Source of the DNA: Manduca sexta
Taxonomy: Eukaryota > Arthropoda > Insecta > Lepidoptera > Sphingidae
Length of the DNA: 64,000 nucleotides
Reading direction: 5' to 3'
Assembly: GCF_014839805.1 (NCBI RefSeq)
Contig: NC_051120.1
Location: forward strand, 6,820,001 to 6,884,000
This document shows, one piece after another, positions 24,343 through 37,545 of this stretch. The notes under the pieces were generated by a model, which was not told where the DNA came from, searched no databases, and worked only from the letters and a program-made list of their open reading frames with translations. The stretch's first letter is position 1. Every line of letters starts with the position of its first letter. The translations under genes were made by a program, and so were the position numbers.

Positions 24343-24828
24343 AATATATATTACTGTTTAATACGACTGACAATTATTTATAAATTACGAAATTCGAATT
24401 CAAAAGGCGTCCAAAGAGGATTAGTATATTATTATTTGTTACACTTATTTTTGTTAATCCTGACACCAGAGGGTGTTGTAGAAGGAAATAGTATTGTTTT
24501 GAAACATTTAATCAATTAACGGCAGAATGTATCTGCCGACAGAACATGTTGTAAAATATAACCGACCCTGTAGTTCATTCATATATTCCGTTTTATTATT
24601 AATGGATGTTATAAAATATAAAATCGAAATAAAATAACCATAGAAAAATTACTGCAATATTTTGTGCGAAAGCATAATTCATTGTTCACACGAAGCGAAT
24701 TATGCGCGATAAATGCCTATTGATTGCCGCGTTAATGCGATACGATGCTGTTACTTGGAAGTGACTTCCACGTTGAGTATGTCGCCCAATTTTCAATGTA
24801 TTTGGATAATATATTTCTATATTTACGC

Positions 24829-24896
24829 AGAAAGAGAGAGAGGGAGAGAGAGTGAGAGAGAGGGAGTGAGAGAGAGCGAGAGTGAGAGAGAGAGAA
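24829..24896 (+). repeat. GA-rich microsatellite
   Basis: About 68 bases of near-pure purine, mostly GAGAGA with GGGA, GTGA and GCGA interruptions. The short open frames over it on both strands (Glu/Arg- or Ser/Leu-rich) are consequences of the repeat, not genes. Confidence 0.9.
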
Positions 24897-26044
24897 CCTT
24901 ATTTTAACTGTAATTGGATAAAACACATACAGAGAAAAGAGTTGTTTTAACGGAAAAAGGTTCATTACGCTGGTTTATGACAAAAAATACAATTAAGTTT
25001 GTTCTCCTTAAAAATATACTTAGTACATAGCTATATAGTTCTTCGTCTGCACACACGAATGACTAACTTTAGCTATTATTATTACCCAGCTTTAGCTATA
25101 ACTTATTCTTGATTTTAATTTGCAACCCACGTAAAGGTTATTTGTTGCTTGCACTTATGAGAAGTTAAGAGAAATAATACGATATTTTTCTTTAAGTATC
25201 ATTGTTAAAGTATCATTTGTTGGTTTAAACTTTTATTGCATGCATAATTATGAAAATTTCCTATGTTCCCTATTTCCTATGAACAAAAAATATTTCAGTT
25301 TGAAAAATAAATAATTACAGTGTCTTGTTGCGTCAAATGCGTATTACACGCAAGCGTTTGGCATAAAATAATTCGCATCAAGGTCTTGGCTATAAGTTTT
25401 TATAGTAATTGGTTTTATAAGAAACGATTCTAATGACCTGTCAGTTTGTTTAGTAACCATCTTGATTTAATACGTGTGTATTGCGTATTATTTTTTATGA
25501 CTTCGATGCGCTTGTAAATAACCGACCGGATTTGTAATCGTTATTGCTAATAAATAGAGTACTATTTGTTAATTGATCGAGGCATTCATAATTTTTATAA
25601 CATTAATAGAAGACATACTGAAAGTATTTTTTGTACACGCACGGAAAATTGCGTTGCATCGGATGGTAAGGAACTTTCCGCCCATACACCCACAACTCAA
25701 AATCCTGTAAGCCAGGATTAGCAGTGGCATGCATTTTCTGACACCGAGAGGTGAAGCTCGGCGAGTCTCAGGAACTACCTACTAATGTTTATCTCGCAAG
25801 GAAATTAATCAAATAGAAAGATACAGAGGATTTGGAAATATTATTTGTCCACTTCCCTCCATAGCAAAGCGGAGACAAAATAATGAACTAAGGGGGCATT
25901 TTGAGCTACGTTTACAACTAGAAAAGCCAGATAGCGCACCACGTATAAAAATTAAATGAAAGATTCAATCATATGAGCTATTAGATTTGATTCCAATAAT
26001 AAGTACGTCAATAGCGCCGAAAATACGGAAATTTCGTTCATACT

Positions 26045-26252
26045 GCATCTAATGGTAAGTGGGGTCCAGACAAAATATCGATTGACGAGAGGTGATTTTC
26101 CCTTGCAAGTTGACACAATTATGCTGCCCTGTTCGAAACCGGATATATGCGGGCTGATCCCGCAACGCGACACATTTACGTCGGAACTATGCCAAGCTTT
26201 ATACCTGGTGTGGTGGTCGCTATCCAGATGGGTATAAAATATATCCTAACTT
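26045..26252 (-). mobile_element. SINE-like family B copy, reversed
   Basis: On the - strand it reads AGGATATATTTTATACCC at the head, then GGTCGCTATCC-type wording in reverse, TCAGCCCGCATATATCCGG and ATAATTGTGTCAAC, ending near TGGACCCCACTTACC. It is diverged relative to 57150-57408. Confidence 0.6.
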
Positions 26253-26359
26253 GAAGCTTAATACTTAATTATAAAGAAGAAATTCGCTCAACAAAATTTA
26301 AAAATAAGTTTTTATTCTTCTTGTTTGTTTAACCGTAACAGCGGCGATTTTAACCAACT

Positions 26360-26560
26360 TCATAAAAAGGAGGAGGTTTTCAATTCGATTGGATTTTTTT
26401 ATGTTTGTTACCTCAGAACTTTTGACTGGGTGAACCGATTATGATGATTCTTTTTTTATATGAAATTTTTATTAGGCACCGACTCCAAAATTGGTAACCA
26501 GTATAGAGGTAATGTAAAACAATTTTTGGTTTTAAGTGTTTTTGAAGGCGGTATAATTTT
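26360..26560 (+). repeat. Insect interspersed repeat fragment (AACTTCATAAAAAGGAGGAGG)
   Basis: The phrases AAAAAGGAGGAGGTTTTCAA, TGTTACCTCAGAACTTTTGA and CTGGGTGAACCGATTATGAT belong to a repeat I recognise from many insect genomes. Non-coding here. Confidence 0.45.
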
Positions 26561-27009
26561 TGACAATGGTTATTTAAAAAAAAACTTTAAATTCGAAGAT
26601 ATTCTATTAAAGTGATTTAAGTTTTGGCCTGAAATGTCCTATGCATTTAAGATTATGATCATGATTATAAGATTTAGATGATATAAATAATAGACATTTA
26701 AATTTAATTGCGACTAAAGAAATAAGTAGATCGAAGTGTAAAAAATGAGAAAATGGAATATCATTATTGATGAATTGTGTTAGGGTATTTTAATTGAATA
26801 TAAGTTTTTCTTGAAAACGAAATAACAGTGTTTACCGTTTAAACTACAAGCAATTTAAATCAATAAGCTTCTGGACAACGGTTTTCTCATAAACTATTTA
26901 CAGACTGAAACTCCAACACTCTGCGGCGAGTGTCCTACGACTAATGGTATCCTTCCCGAGTAGACTAAAGACACTTTTTCGTTTTATGAGACTTAGATCC
27001 GTAATATTT

Positions 27010-27180
27010 AATTTACATAAACTTAAACCTGGCATCACGCTTATTTCCCTATTCAAGGGTAGGCAGAGGTGTAACACACATTTCGTCAGCTATGATTAAG
27101 TCTTATAGAGGCCGAGCCTATTGCTGTGTTATTGGGCAAGATTTCAGACTCTGGGTTGATATATAGCAAAAAAGGTTCAA
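27010..27180 (-). mobile_element. Decayed family A SINE, reversed
   Basis: Contains AAGGGTAGGCAGAGGTGTAA, AGGCCGAGCCTATTGC and GGGCAAGATTTCAGACTC, the reverse wording of family A with many changes and small losses. Confidence 0.45.
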
Positions 27181-29246
27181 TATTTTGGTTGTAATAATGG
27201 AAATTTACTCAATTAGTCGTACACCTATAAAATTATACAAAGGTAGCTACTATTTAACAGCATAGAAATAACAAGAAATAAAATATTTATTAGCATTAAT
27301 TACTCTTTTATTTATTTGCTTTGTAATAACGTATAAATAAGTGTCTGTAAACATTAGCTCATGCATTTCGCAGGCTTACTTTATTCCCCTTTCTTATAAT
27401 CCTTGTATTTTATGTGACGTCCCCGTAATTCAATGGGAGCTGAAGTTTCATATGACTTTGTTTGTTCAGTTTTTTGCCATATGAATATTTTTGTTTCAAG
27501 ATGTTTGTGAAGGTTCGTTAACTTTCTTAAGATGGATTTGAGATCTCTATTTGACAATAAACAATTTGCATCAGGTTTGGCAATTAATTGAGTGCAGAAA
27601 AATGTCTCAGATTGTTATTTCTCTGTCACTCAAAAATGACAATTAATTTTAGTTATAAAGAAATATAGCCAACTTATTAATTTAATTATTTTATTTATTG
27701 AGCACAAACATTGATGCTAAATCGCGTTCGATGTAAAAATAACTGATTTATAAATCCCTTATCATTATTAAATTTAAGTAACGTCTACGTGCGGCAATAA
27801 AGTTAATAAATGTTTATCGGTAACTACAATTTTATTCTTGATGTGAAAGAAATTGCGTCTTTCTGATACACTTATTGAGATGGAATTTATGAAATATAAC
27901 TAAATAAATGTTGAGTTTTCACTAGAAATACACAGTTACGTTGGTAATGAAAAAGATCATTTGGAAAGGACATTAGGACGTCATTTATCATACAACGAAT
28001 GAAGTTCTAGGCTCTAGTTTTGCTGCGTCATTTCTAGTTAAGTGAAATGACACTTTTTCCTACATTGTATTCATTTATCAGACTAGATATATTAAATATC
28101 TCACAATTCCTTAATTAACCGTAATTTAGAGTGCTATTTACCTACATATAAATTTTAAATCGTAGCTATTATGTCGCGAATAAAAAATACCTTAATAAAG
28201 CTAATTATAATATTTGGAAAGTTTTTATACCGTATTGTTGACTGTAAGTAGATAGACATACAGCCACATAAACTATGTTGAAATTCTTCTTTAACTAGAA
28301 TAAATATAGCGTCCCTGATCTGGGGCTTAAATACAACACGCTAAGAAAACATTGCTATGGCGAAGTTTGACAACTTTCCAGACACCTCGTGCGCAATTTG
28401 GCGGATTATTTGCCGAGTGGAACGGAACGTTGTTTATTTAACGTAGATTTGATTCCTGATAACTGGAATAGATCGCACGAGTATTGTTTGTTATGTGATT
28501 AAATCGTATTCTGCGTGAAATGGAACGCAGTGCCAATTTTGTGTGATGGAATTTTAAGATTAGAACAGCTGGTTTTTTGTTTTCTATTTTAAATTTATAA
28601 ATCCACCCGGCCGGCTTAATCATTAAAAATTTCATTAAAATCGCTCCAGCTACTTTGGAGTCTATATGAAACATACCTCTATACACATTTGATAGATAGA
28701 TGTTCAGTCAGTCATAGAAGTTAAGTTTTTGTGTTCTTATTTACAATTGTTTCTTCGTTACTAAAATAAACTTCAAAAGGTTAATTTTATTTTAAACAAA
28801 GAAAAAATAATACGTCGATTGAAGTTAATATGCATAAACGTTTTGCAATTATTAATTTGTTCAGCTTCTTTTGTGGCTGACTGTACATTGGATTAATAAT
28901 ATAATATTATACCGATCGTCCGCAATCAGATAGAATGCATACGATTGAAGAAATCATATTTGAAAGTTATTTTATATCTGCATTTGAATCTTACTTCGTT
29001 GGATGTTAAGAGCTGTGCAATTATGCAATTAATTCAAAATATTAAATTGTATTGTATACTGATCAATGGAGTAATGACGTGGTACTTTTTTTAAGTTCTT
29101 TTTTCAAACATAATTTTTAAATAGCCCGAAGGAACTTTGCTAATTTGTTTTCTACGTTTTTGTATACCCGTCAGCATTTTTTTATATTAGGCTATAAATA
29201 AATGCTGCAAAAATTTCTCCTTATTTAAAACTAAACCAATGCAGTA

Positions 29247-29415
29247 TAGAAAAATCTATCTAGTCCTACTTGTGACCCGTTTTTTAAATGAAAAAGAATA
29301 TCTTATTTTTTTTTAAAATATATTGGAGGGTACCGGCACTATCCCCTTAATAGAAAAATCTAACAAATAATATCCTGCTTGTGACCCGTCTTTTAGTAAA
29401 AAGAACATCTTTTTT
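29247..29415 (+). repeat. Short diverged direct repeat
   Basis: AGAAAAATCTA, CCT(A/G)CTTGTGACCCGT(T/C)TTTTA and AAGAA(T/C)ATCTT occur in the same order at 29247-29315 and 29350-29415. A local tandem duplication is the simplest explanation. Confidence 0.55.
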
Positions 29416-30284
29416 ATCTTTCTTCTCTTAATAAAATAATGACCTATTTCAAAATTAATAATTTGTGGAAATCGGTAAAAAACGAATTTCTGTTTGCGAC
29501 CTCCTTTTTCTTTTTTTTCATGCTAAAATTTTGTTTTTGACCTATCTATAATAAGTTCCATTTTATGGGAACTTAAAAAAAGTTTGATATATTAAATGTT
29601 TCCGGCCATATCCACTTAACCATATGATTCGGAGTATATCAGTATCATTCATCAGTACTCGTTTGAGATGAATCTTTTAACTAATTTCACTAGATTTCTC
29701 GAACAGGATTCCATTCGCTTTCGAAATGCTATCACAATAAATGCTCTTGTTACTATTTTATTCTTCTTCATAAGTTCAATGCAGCTGATGTATGAAGTGC
29801 GAGGTGTTGTCAATCTATAAAAATGTATAAACAGATAAAAACCGTATGAATTACATATTATGTTCTGCCTTTCAATGTATATATGTATTTGGTGCTGACT
29901 GTACTTTGGATCCGTGAATGTCACTTCAATTATGGTGGGCTGTGTATTCCGACTGTTATATGTCTACAGCAGTGGTGATGCGTCCATACAACACAATTCC
30001 TACCGGCTTCCCTTTTAGGTTCATTTACGATTGTCTTTTTTTTGCCTCAGTTTACCATTTGAAAAATGTTACCCTTCGTCACTTGTCTACAAGCTCACTA
30101 ATAGCAACGAAGGCAACAGGAAACGAGATTCGTTAAATTACTACATTAGGTTATGCACTATGCTTACGGTGATCACTGTCTAATATAGTAAGATAATAAG
30201 TAGATAATAGATATATCCGATTCCCTTCCAAGCAATTGTTACCTTAATACAAGTACACTTAAATGGTGAATCCCACCTTACATA

Positions 30285-30560
30285 TTAAAACAAAGTCCGC
30301 GCGTCTGTCTGTGAATGCAGTAAACTCAAAAACTACTAACAGATTTAAATGAAATTTGGTGTGAAGATACTTTGTGGCTCTGGGAAGGATATAGGCTACT
30401 TTTACCCGCGGTTATCCAGTGCTAAGTATACCTTCGGGTGCAGTGGAGTTCAGTTCGGTGAAAAAAATGACAGCTCGCGCAGTTACACATTATATTTACT
30501 TCGCTTGCCAGAGTCTTTCGGGGATAATAGTCCTGCTATTATATACTCGAGCCCGATAAG
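30285..30560 (+). repeat. Short interspersed element fragment
   Basis: AAACAAAGTCCGCGCGTCTGTCTGTG, then CTCAAAAACTACTAACAGAT and AAATTTGGTGTGAAGATAC, with ATATAGGCTACTTTTACCCGCG, are typical phrases of short lepidopteran elements that share a 'fully open question' structure with those at 8815 and 24078. The small open frame across it is not a gene. Confidence 0.4.
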
Positions 30561-31749
30561 AGAAGTGGCGTTCAGATAAAGTATCGTTTTACAAAAAAAT
30601 ATCCCTCGACTGTTGACACAATCACTTACCTCTGTTCATAATTGGATATCTGTACAAAGGGTAATTCCGGATTGCGACAAGTGGGCCAGTTACGTTGGTC
30701 GATATTCGACCGAATAGAAATATCTACCAGTACTACCTATCATTGTATCAAATATATCCAAAACCCACTAATCGCTACTTCCTAAACTGTACACTTAAAA
30801 GTATACACTGTATCAAGGTCTATCCTGATACGCTCGCAGATTCCCGTGGGCTTGACAAGATTGAGGTCGATCGGGAACCAAGTGCAGCTGCGTTCCATGC
30901 TCGGAGCTCTTGAGTATTTAATCCGATTATGTTATTCCTGAAAAAGATACGAAGTATATTGGCCGTTGTCTGATAATGAACTAAAATATCAGTTGAACTT
31001 ACACTTTGCAATTAATTGAAATGCTTCCAAGGGATGGACGCTTGGGTGATCTTAAAAAACTTAAACAGAAATTTTTGAAATTAGAATGATCCAACGTAAT
31101 GGTTAAGGGTATGATAATATGGAAATGAGGTTCTTAAATCTGTTTGATAAATAATTGTAAAGCAATATCCACCGTCAGAGTTATCACGTCAATTAACTTT
31201 TTTTTTCTGTAAATTTTATCATCACAGTTAACTTTACAATATGTATGTAGAGAATTAAATACGTATGTGCGCTATAAGACTAAGAATTTTTAATTAGACA
31301 TTGTTTTTTAATAAAATAATAAGAAACTGCATTATATTTACACTTGACGAAGTTGCATGTTTAGAAGAAATATTTTAACATGAGAATAAACTTTATGGGG
31401 TTTTCTTTATGAAAGGAAATAAGTGCTAAATAAAGAAACGTGTTTACTTTTGCATGTTTATATAGCGTAATGAACAAGTGGGTCAAATTATAAGTGCACA
31501 CGACCATACATTTAACAAAAAATGTCAGAAATACAGAATAGATAGTTGTGTTGCCATAAGAAAGCGTATGGAAATGAGATGGAAAATAAGCAATGTGATT
31601 CCTAGTTATTAATGACAAGATATATCTAATATAAGACATTGAGTATGCGATATTGTAACGAAATTTTGGTATTATCGATGCGGAATGATACGTGTAGATT
31701 AAAACCGGTATAAATTCATAATTAATTCGCCTGATTATAAATGGTTATG

Positions 31750-31965
31750 CGTAGTGCAGTAGTGTCAACAAACCCTCCGCTTCCCTATGCTCCCGACCAC
31801 CCCACTACCTAGAAAGTGAATGTGAACATCCACCACGGGCCGTCAGCGAAGCGTGCGCGCAACACACGCGGCTTGGCGGTGAAACGCGACGTACGCCGCC
31901 ATAACTAAACTTCAAATTTCAAAAATCGAACCCTTATTTACGTGCCAGTGTTGCCAGTGGAGAAA
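31750..31965 (+). promoter_or_regulatory. CpG-rich promoter and 5'UTR-like stretch
   Basis: About 200 bases that are markedly GC- and CpG-rich (CGTCAGCGAAGCGTGCGCGC, CACGCGGCTTGGCGG, CGCGACGTACGCCGCC) in otherwise AT-rich DNA. It runs directly into a start codon and splice donor at 31966-31988. This is what an insect gene start often looks like; no TATA box or initiator could be fixed. Confidence 0.45.
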
Positions 31966-31987
31966 ATGAAGTTCATTGTAATTTTTG
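31966..31987 (+). CDS. Candidate 22-nt first coding exon of a secreted protein (partial)
   Basis: GAAAATG gives a fair start context. The exon encodes MKFIVIF plus one base and is followed by the strong donor GTAAGT at 31988. Very short first coding exons that carry only the start of a signal peptide are typical of insect cuticular and other secreted protein genes (known pattern). No matching second exon was recognised in the 32 kb to the right, so the gene either has a very long intron, continues outside the window, or the model is wrong. Confidence 0.38.
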
Positions 31988-33994
31988 GTAAGTTTTATTT
32001 TTATACATTAACGAAAGCTAATGGAATGTAATTTGCAAGTATTTATGATCGTAAACCGCAACATTTTTTATAGCTTCCTCTAGCCGCAAACGACACTTGC
32101 GGTATAAACAAATTATTCCCCGCGCTCGGGACCAAAGACAAGTTTGTTTGTATTGTTGAGAAACGTCGTCTTCAGACGTATTGTTCTGTAGTCCTTTGAG
32201 CGAAGAAAATTTAACGGGCGATGCGATCAGTCGATTACAAACGCATTCTATTGTGTTTGCGTAAGGAAACTGCTGTGAATAGGATGTCGGTGGAAAATGC
32301 AAAGTGCGCTGTGTATAGTGAATTCATATGAAAATTTACGTAAAAAGCTTGTTCTATTCTAACTGAAGTACTTATTTTGTCTTGAGTTAGTTAAATTTAT
32401 AAATATGTAGGTACTTTTAAATTTATTCTGGGTTTATAATTATGTTCTGCAGTACTAATCATAATCGTAGATTGAATAATGATTTTGAATCATGGTTACA
32501 GGGATATTTTTAACACTAGTATTATTTGGAAATTATACGAATATTCATTTCGCACTGTGAGTGAATTGCGGATTTTAATTATTAACACATATGTATTGTG
32601 GTAATTTCCACATTAGGCTTTGTCTGTATCGTAAAAATAGATTTTAATTTCATATTTGTATTTCAATTTATCCTAAATAGAAATTATTAGTATTCTAAAG
32701 TATAGGTGTGTGTTACGTTATGTCATTATTAAATTAAGTATTTATGCATTTTCAAGAATCTCTTTATGTCTTCATATTTGTGTTGCATCAATAGACTTTT
32801 AATTGTGTTCTTTGCTTCGCAGGATTAATGCTTTGCTACAGTATTTTATTGTATTTTATTATAGGCGGATAAAAAGATCTAATAAGAAAATTGAATTTCA
32901 TACATTAGCAATTTCTATATAGTGGCAACACTCGCTCTCATATTCAATTTTTGCGTTTAAATTACCCGCCCTTAATAGAATAATGTCCTTAGGGATGCCG
33001 TCTTTATTACACGATAATAGGCTTTGTCATATAAGAAATTCAATAAAACGTATTCTAGTATCTTTACTATACGGTTCAGATTCGATTGAAATAATATTAA
33101 CGATATCAGGAAACGTAAAGGCCTAAAGTATTATAACGATGTTACAAAAACATAATTGTTTCTTGCGATATTGCGTCTGTAATCTTCTATTTAGAATCGT
33201 CACATTGTGAAAGACTGATCGTGTATTGGCGGTACCATGTCACAGAATCATGGCTCTTATATCTATCGCAATAAGGATCACATCTTGGTGATGTTATGGA
33301 GATTGTTATCGTACACAAATCACAAAGCAGCATTCCCTAATGAGCACTTTAATAAAAGGCATGTATTAAATGTCAATACATTATTTCAACGAGTACGTTT
33401 TGTAATATTATAGTATAGATACATAGATGCAATCACAATTGTTTAGAACTATTTGCAAATATTAGGAAGTTTATGCAATAGATAGTTTAAACTGTAATCC
33501 TTTAGATAGATTAATCGATAGGATATGTAATTTCCATATATATTTTGTTTTCTATTAGTGTTCATAATTGTAGAAAGGTACATTTATAGGTATATTTTTA
33601 CGGCTCCTGGTATAGTCCTGTTTTTTATGTACCTTATTGTCATTATGTTAGGAAACAGTTTATTTAATGTACTTATTTAAAATTATAAAAAATTTTAACA
33701 CATACAATTAATTATTTTAGTAATTTCTTGGAGCAAGTTGTAAATATATTTAAGAAGTAAATACAATGCTCTATACTATAAAATTTTATTTAATATACAC
33801 GTGCCATGTTATAAAACCGTATGGTATAAATTTAAATAAATATATAAATATTATACAATGAAATAGATGAGATGTTGAATACATAAGATCTATGAATATT
33901 GAACTCAAGAATTAGTTTATTGTCTTTAATAATACTTTACTGACATTCAAAATATTTGTTATTAAATTTAAATCGATGCTGTAACTTTTATATA

Positions 33995-34215
33995 CTCGGT
34001 AGTGAATCGTAATGTATTGCATGCGTGGTACGACCACTGCTCTGAGATCATCTTGTTTGAATTCCGGGTCGGGCAAAGTGATATTTAGGTTTTTCAGTTT
34101 ACAATCACCTCGGAGTCTCGAATTTGTGTCCAAAATGCTGATAGGTTCGCCCCCTATCATATCATGGGACGGAACATACTTGGCAAAACCATGTCAGTTT
34201 CAAACCTGCCTACTC
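33995..34215 (+). mobile_element. Family A SINE, diverged
   Basis: CGTGGTACGACCACTGCTCT, TTTGAATTCCGGGTCGGGCA (B-box region), AAGTGATATTTAGGTTTTTC and CATATCATGGGACGGAACAT follow the order seen at 23483-23745. The 3' end differs. Confidence 0.65.
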
Positions 34216-35724
34216 CTACGAGAATAAACATTTGTTTTTTTTTGTTCCTATATCTAAACGATAACTTCAACAGTTCAATAAAAATACATCTAAATAATCC
34301 ATAGACTTGTTTACTTTGTATTTACAATTTTTACGGACGCTAGTTCCAAGTTCAATGTAATTAAGGTCTATTGAAGGACATTGAGCTGAAATTTTAGCTT
34401 TGATTGCTCTCTTTAGATTCGTTTGAAACGTTCTGTTTAATTTTAAAGTTAATAAACAAAGAACCTTTCTTGTTTACGAATGTTAAAAAATGTTATTGCG
34501 AGAAAACTCCACTAATTAGTTTGCCAAAATACTAATGTAGAACTAAAGAAATACTTTTCTAATAAAGCTATAAGAAAGCAGAAGTCGATAGAATTCTCAG
34601 CATCCATAATATCAACATGATATCACGCCATTCAAAGTGTAAACGCTTAGCATAAAATAAACATCCATAGATCAGTTTAGAATTATTAACATAGTTCACG
34701 CAAAATATGAGTGTGTTTTTCATTCGAGTATTTTCATTAAAGCGTTAATCCAATGCAATAAATCTATGTTTACACGCACGATTTGGTCACATCCCACTTA
34801 ATTTAGGATAATAATTGCATTCTTCATCTGTTTATTTTCCTCGTTAGTTGGCAGAATAAATTCTTAGATATTGCAAGTGGAATTTCGATATCCATGTGCA
34901 ATTTTTGTGATCTTTTTAAATTATTTCGCTCCTGCTAGCCCGAGCTGGCTTCTTTGTTTATTTTATACTCTTTCAGCTTTTTTATGTCCAATATTAAATG
35001 TCTGTAGTTATATAAGCGACTGATAATTAATTTGAGTAATAATTAGGTATTCTCATGCACCTTGACTTATCATAGTGCAACTATGTTCGCCTACATGATG
35101 AATAAATTATTTTATTTTATTATTAAAATCCTAAAATTGGTGAATGTGTAAAATTTGTATGCGGTTTTTAACTTCACAATTTGTGGAAATTTTTATGACC
35201 ACTTACTTATATCTGAATGATTGTTTGGATTGACGAGTATCAAAAGTAATGTTAGTACCAAAATTCAAGATAAGTGTTGTTTTAAATAATAAAAACTTAA
35301 TGTTTATCCGACTTAGTACCAAAGATCCCCTAGAATTGCCATGTGTTGTGACAATCGTATTTTATTCAGTAGTAAATTACGACTGTAATGAACCGTCATT
35401 TGGGTAATCACAATAACCTTTACAGTAACATTAACACTTTAATTTAAAGTATATTTAGGTTCTAATTCCTTTATTTTATAAACATAAGTGTCTAAACTAG
35501 ATTCTCAATCATTCTTTCGACACGCTCGCGTTAACGAAGCGCACCTTTGTAATTCTTGTTGATGACATTCTATTTAAGGCGATACCTCAAGGTCCATTTT
35601 CATACATTTTGTTTCACCTTTAATCTGGGTAACTAAACAAGTATTGGCAAGTAAAGAATTTAAATTCACGTCTAGTTAGTGATTAGTTCTCGCAGTTGAA
35701 AGAAAAACGTAAAAATAATTAATA

Positions 35725-35789
35725 ATCATGGATATTTCGGCCTATAAAATTTCGTCATATTAAATTTTAAAGGCCGAAATATCCATGAT
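35725..35789. repeat. 65-nt hairpin with nested perfect arms
   Basis: The outer arms 35725-35743 and 35771-35789 are a perfect 19-bp inverted repeat (ATCATGGATATTTCGGCCT and its complement). Inside, TAAAATTT and AAATTTTA pair as eight more base pairs around a 9-nt loop, with a single unpaired A on the left side. Size and shape would suit a microRNA precursor or a small palindromic element; neither is proved. Confidence 0.8.
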
Positions 35790-36017
35790 GCTAGGCATGC
35801 TTAGCCATGATTTATATGACGCTTTTAAATCGAGGCGTTGGCGGATATAATATACTGTGATCTACTTTTATTTGTATTAGACTTTTATGAATAAAATGTA
35901 TATATTCCATGGAAAGACTTTAAGGTTCCCTTGGCTTGGAGGTAAGATTTCGATCTAGTATAAGACTACATTTATTTATGAGATGATTAATTTAATTATT
36001 TATAAAATAGATTTATT

Positions 36018-36262
36018 AAGGCTGCCTCGGCAACATAGTTGTACTGTACGCGCGGTGTGGCAAATCTCGGGTCGGGCAAAGTGATTTTTGGATTTTTCTG
36101 CTCAGTATCAGCCCAGAATCAAGAATTTGTGCTCGCTATGGTGACAGGCTGGTCTTTTATCACATCATGGGACGGAATACAGTTGGCAAAAAATAGTAGC
36201 TCTCGTTGCGTCTCTGCATATCCCTTTGGGGATAAACGCGTGATGATGTATATGTTATTTAT
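36018..36262 (+). mobile_element. Family A SINE, diverged
   Basis: GGCTGCCTCGGCAACATAGT, CTCGGGTCGGGCAAAGTGAT, CTGCTCAGTATCAGCCCAGA, CACATCATGGGACGGAATAC and GGGGATAAACGCGTGATGAT follow the family order. Part of the B-box region is deleted. Confidence 0.68.
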
Positions 36263-37227
36263 TAATTAAGAACGCTATTCAAGTAAATCTGTGTGCAGTT
36301 GTTTTCTATCTTTACATCTCACATTAAAACCATGTATAATGCTAATTGCACCGGTATAGTTCTGAGATTAGTATCTCTGTTGTAACCTTGTTCTAAGTGC
36401 TAAGTATCAAATCGTAGATTTTCACGTGGGAACGAATGAATGTTTTACTGTGTGCATATTACTCGTAGATATGTATTCTGAATGCGGTTTTGGAACAATG
36501 CGCAATATATTTTATAGTTAGGTAGTTGTTAAAGGCTATCATGTGTTTTTAATTAATAAATTTTGCTGTTGTATTAGATATGAGAGGATAATTTCATGTT
36601 TTGATGTTTATTGTGTAAGATTTTTTTATTTATTTGAGCACTCATATTGTTGTTGTGAATCAAAGTGAGTGATAATGTTATGAATGACAGAAATTTAAGC
36701 AACAATGAAGGTTAAGTCGACCATAATTAGTTCGTTTTAGAATTGTATCCTTTCCGAAATAATTGAGGATCATTTTGTTCAAATTTATTATTTAATTAAC
36801 ATATTAAATATTCCCTAAATATAAATAAATAATTACAGCACCGCAATAAGATTACATGCATCATTGCCTAATTAACATATACTTTTCCCCGGAGATAGAT
36901 AAAGTAACAAATAAACAGACGCATACATTACGCGTTTCTTTATAAGTAAAGACAATTTTCATAGAACCCGCGTGACAATGGATAGGCGATGAGAGTGGGT
37001 TTCATATTCAATGGTTAAATATTTTTTGTTTACAATAGATCCATTCTTTATTGTGACAATATAGTCAATTATTATTGTTATTACACCCTTTTACACATAG
37101 TAATGTCTATTTGATTGGTTATAATGTTAAAATAATCATTGTGACTTTAGAAAATGTTGGTGTTATTGAAGTAATCATCTATTACTTTAAAACTCTGGCT
37201 TCCTTCATTGCAATTATTTATTTATAA

Positions 37228-37545
37228 TATACTAGCTTTTTTTGTGCCTCCGCTCGCGTGAAGTTTCCGGAATAAAAATTTTCTTAAGATAAAAAGTAGC
37301 TTATAGCACTCAGAAGTAATATAGCTTCCTACATTACTGAAATAATAATATCAGCCCTGTATTATATACTATCCCACTGTTGGGCATGGGCGTCCTCTTC
37401 TACTGAGAGGGATCAGGCCTTAGTCCAATTCCAAAATTACTGAAAAGAAAATTAAAATCTATCTGGTACTTCCTGAGACTAGTGCGTTCAAATAAACAAA
37501 CATACAAACTCTTAGCTTTATTTATTACTATAGACTTTAGCTTGG
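37228..37545 (-). repeat. Short interspersed element, reversed, split by a SINE fragment
   Basis: The left edge ATACTAGCTTTTTTTGTGCC and right edge GTGCGTTCAAATAAACAAAC, then AACTCTTAGCTTTA, match the reversed ends of the element at 8815-9005. A SINE fragment (37343-37435) interrupts it. Confidence 0.55.
37343..37435 (-). mobile_element. SINE tail fragment with 10-bp target duplication
   Basis: The stretch TCAGCCCTGTATTATATACT, CCCACTGTTGGGCATGGG and CTCTTCTACTGAGAGGGATC is the reverse of the 3' part of the SINE at 21551. ATTACTGAAA occurs on both sides (37333-37342 and 37436-37445). It is therefore a 5'-truncated insertion. Confidence 0.7.

Larger units (their letters stand above)
22704..31740. 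other. Long non-coding stretch
   Basis: AT-rich with a diverged tandem duplication (22925-23297), SINEs (23483-23745 and reversed fragments), back-to-back short elements (23925-24342), a GA-rich microsatellite (24829-24896), repeat fragments at 26045-26252, 26360-26560 and 27010-27180, and a diverged direct repeat at 29247-29415. I found no exon with coding-like composition. Confidence 0.45.

Noticed and set aside
24713..24965. Open frames over the GA-rich stretch on both strands
   Set aside because: The Glu/Arg and Ser/Leu repeats are produced by the microsatellite.
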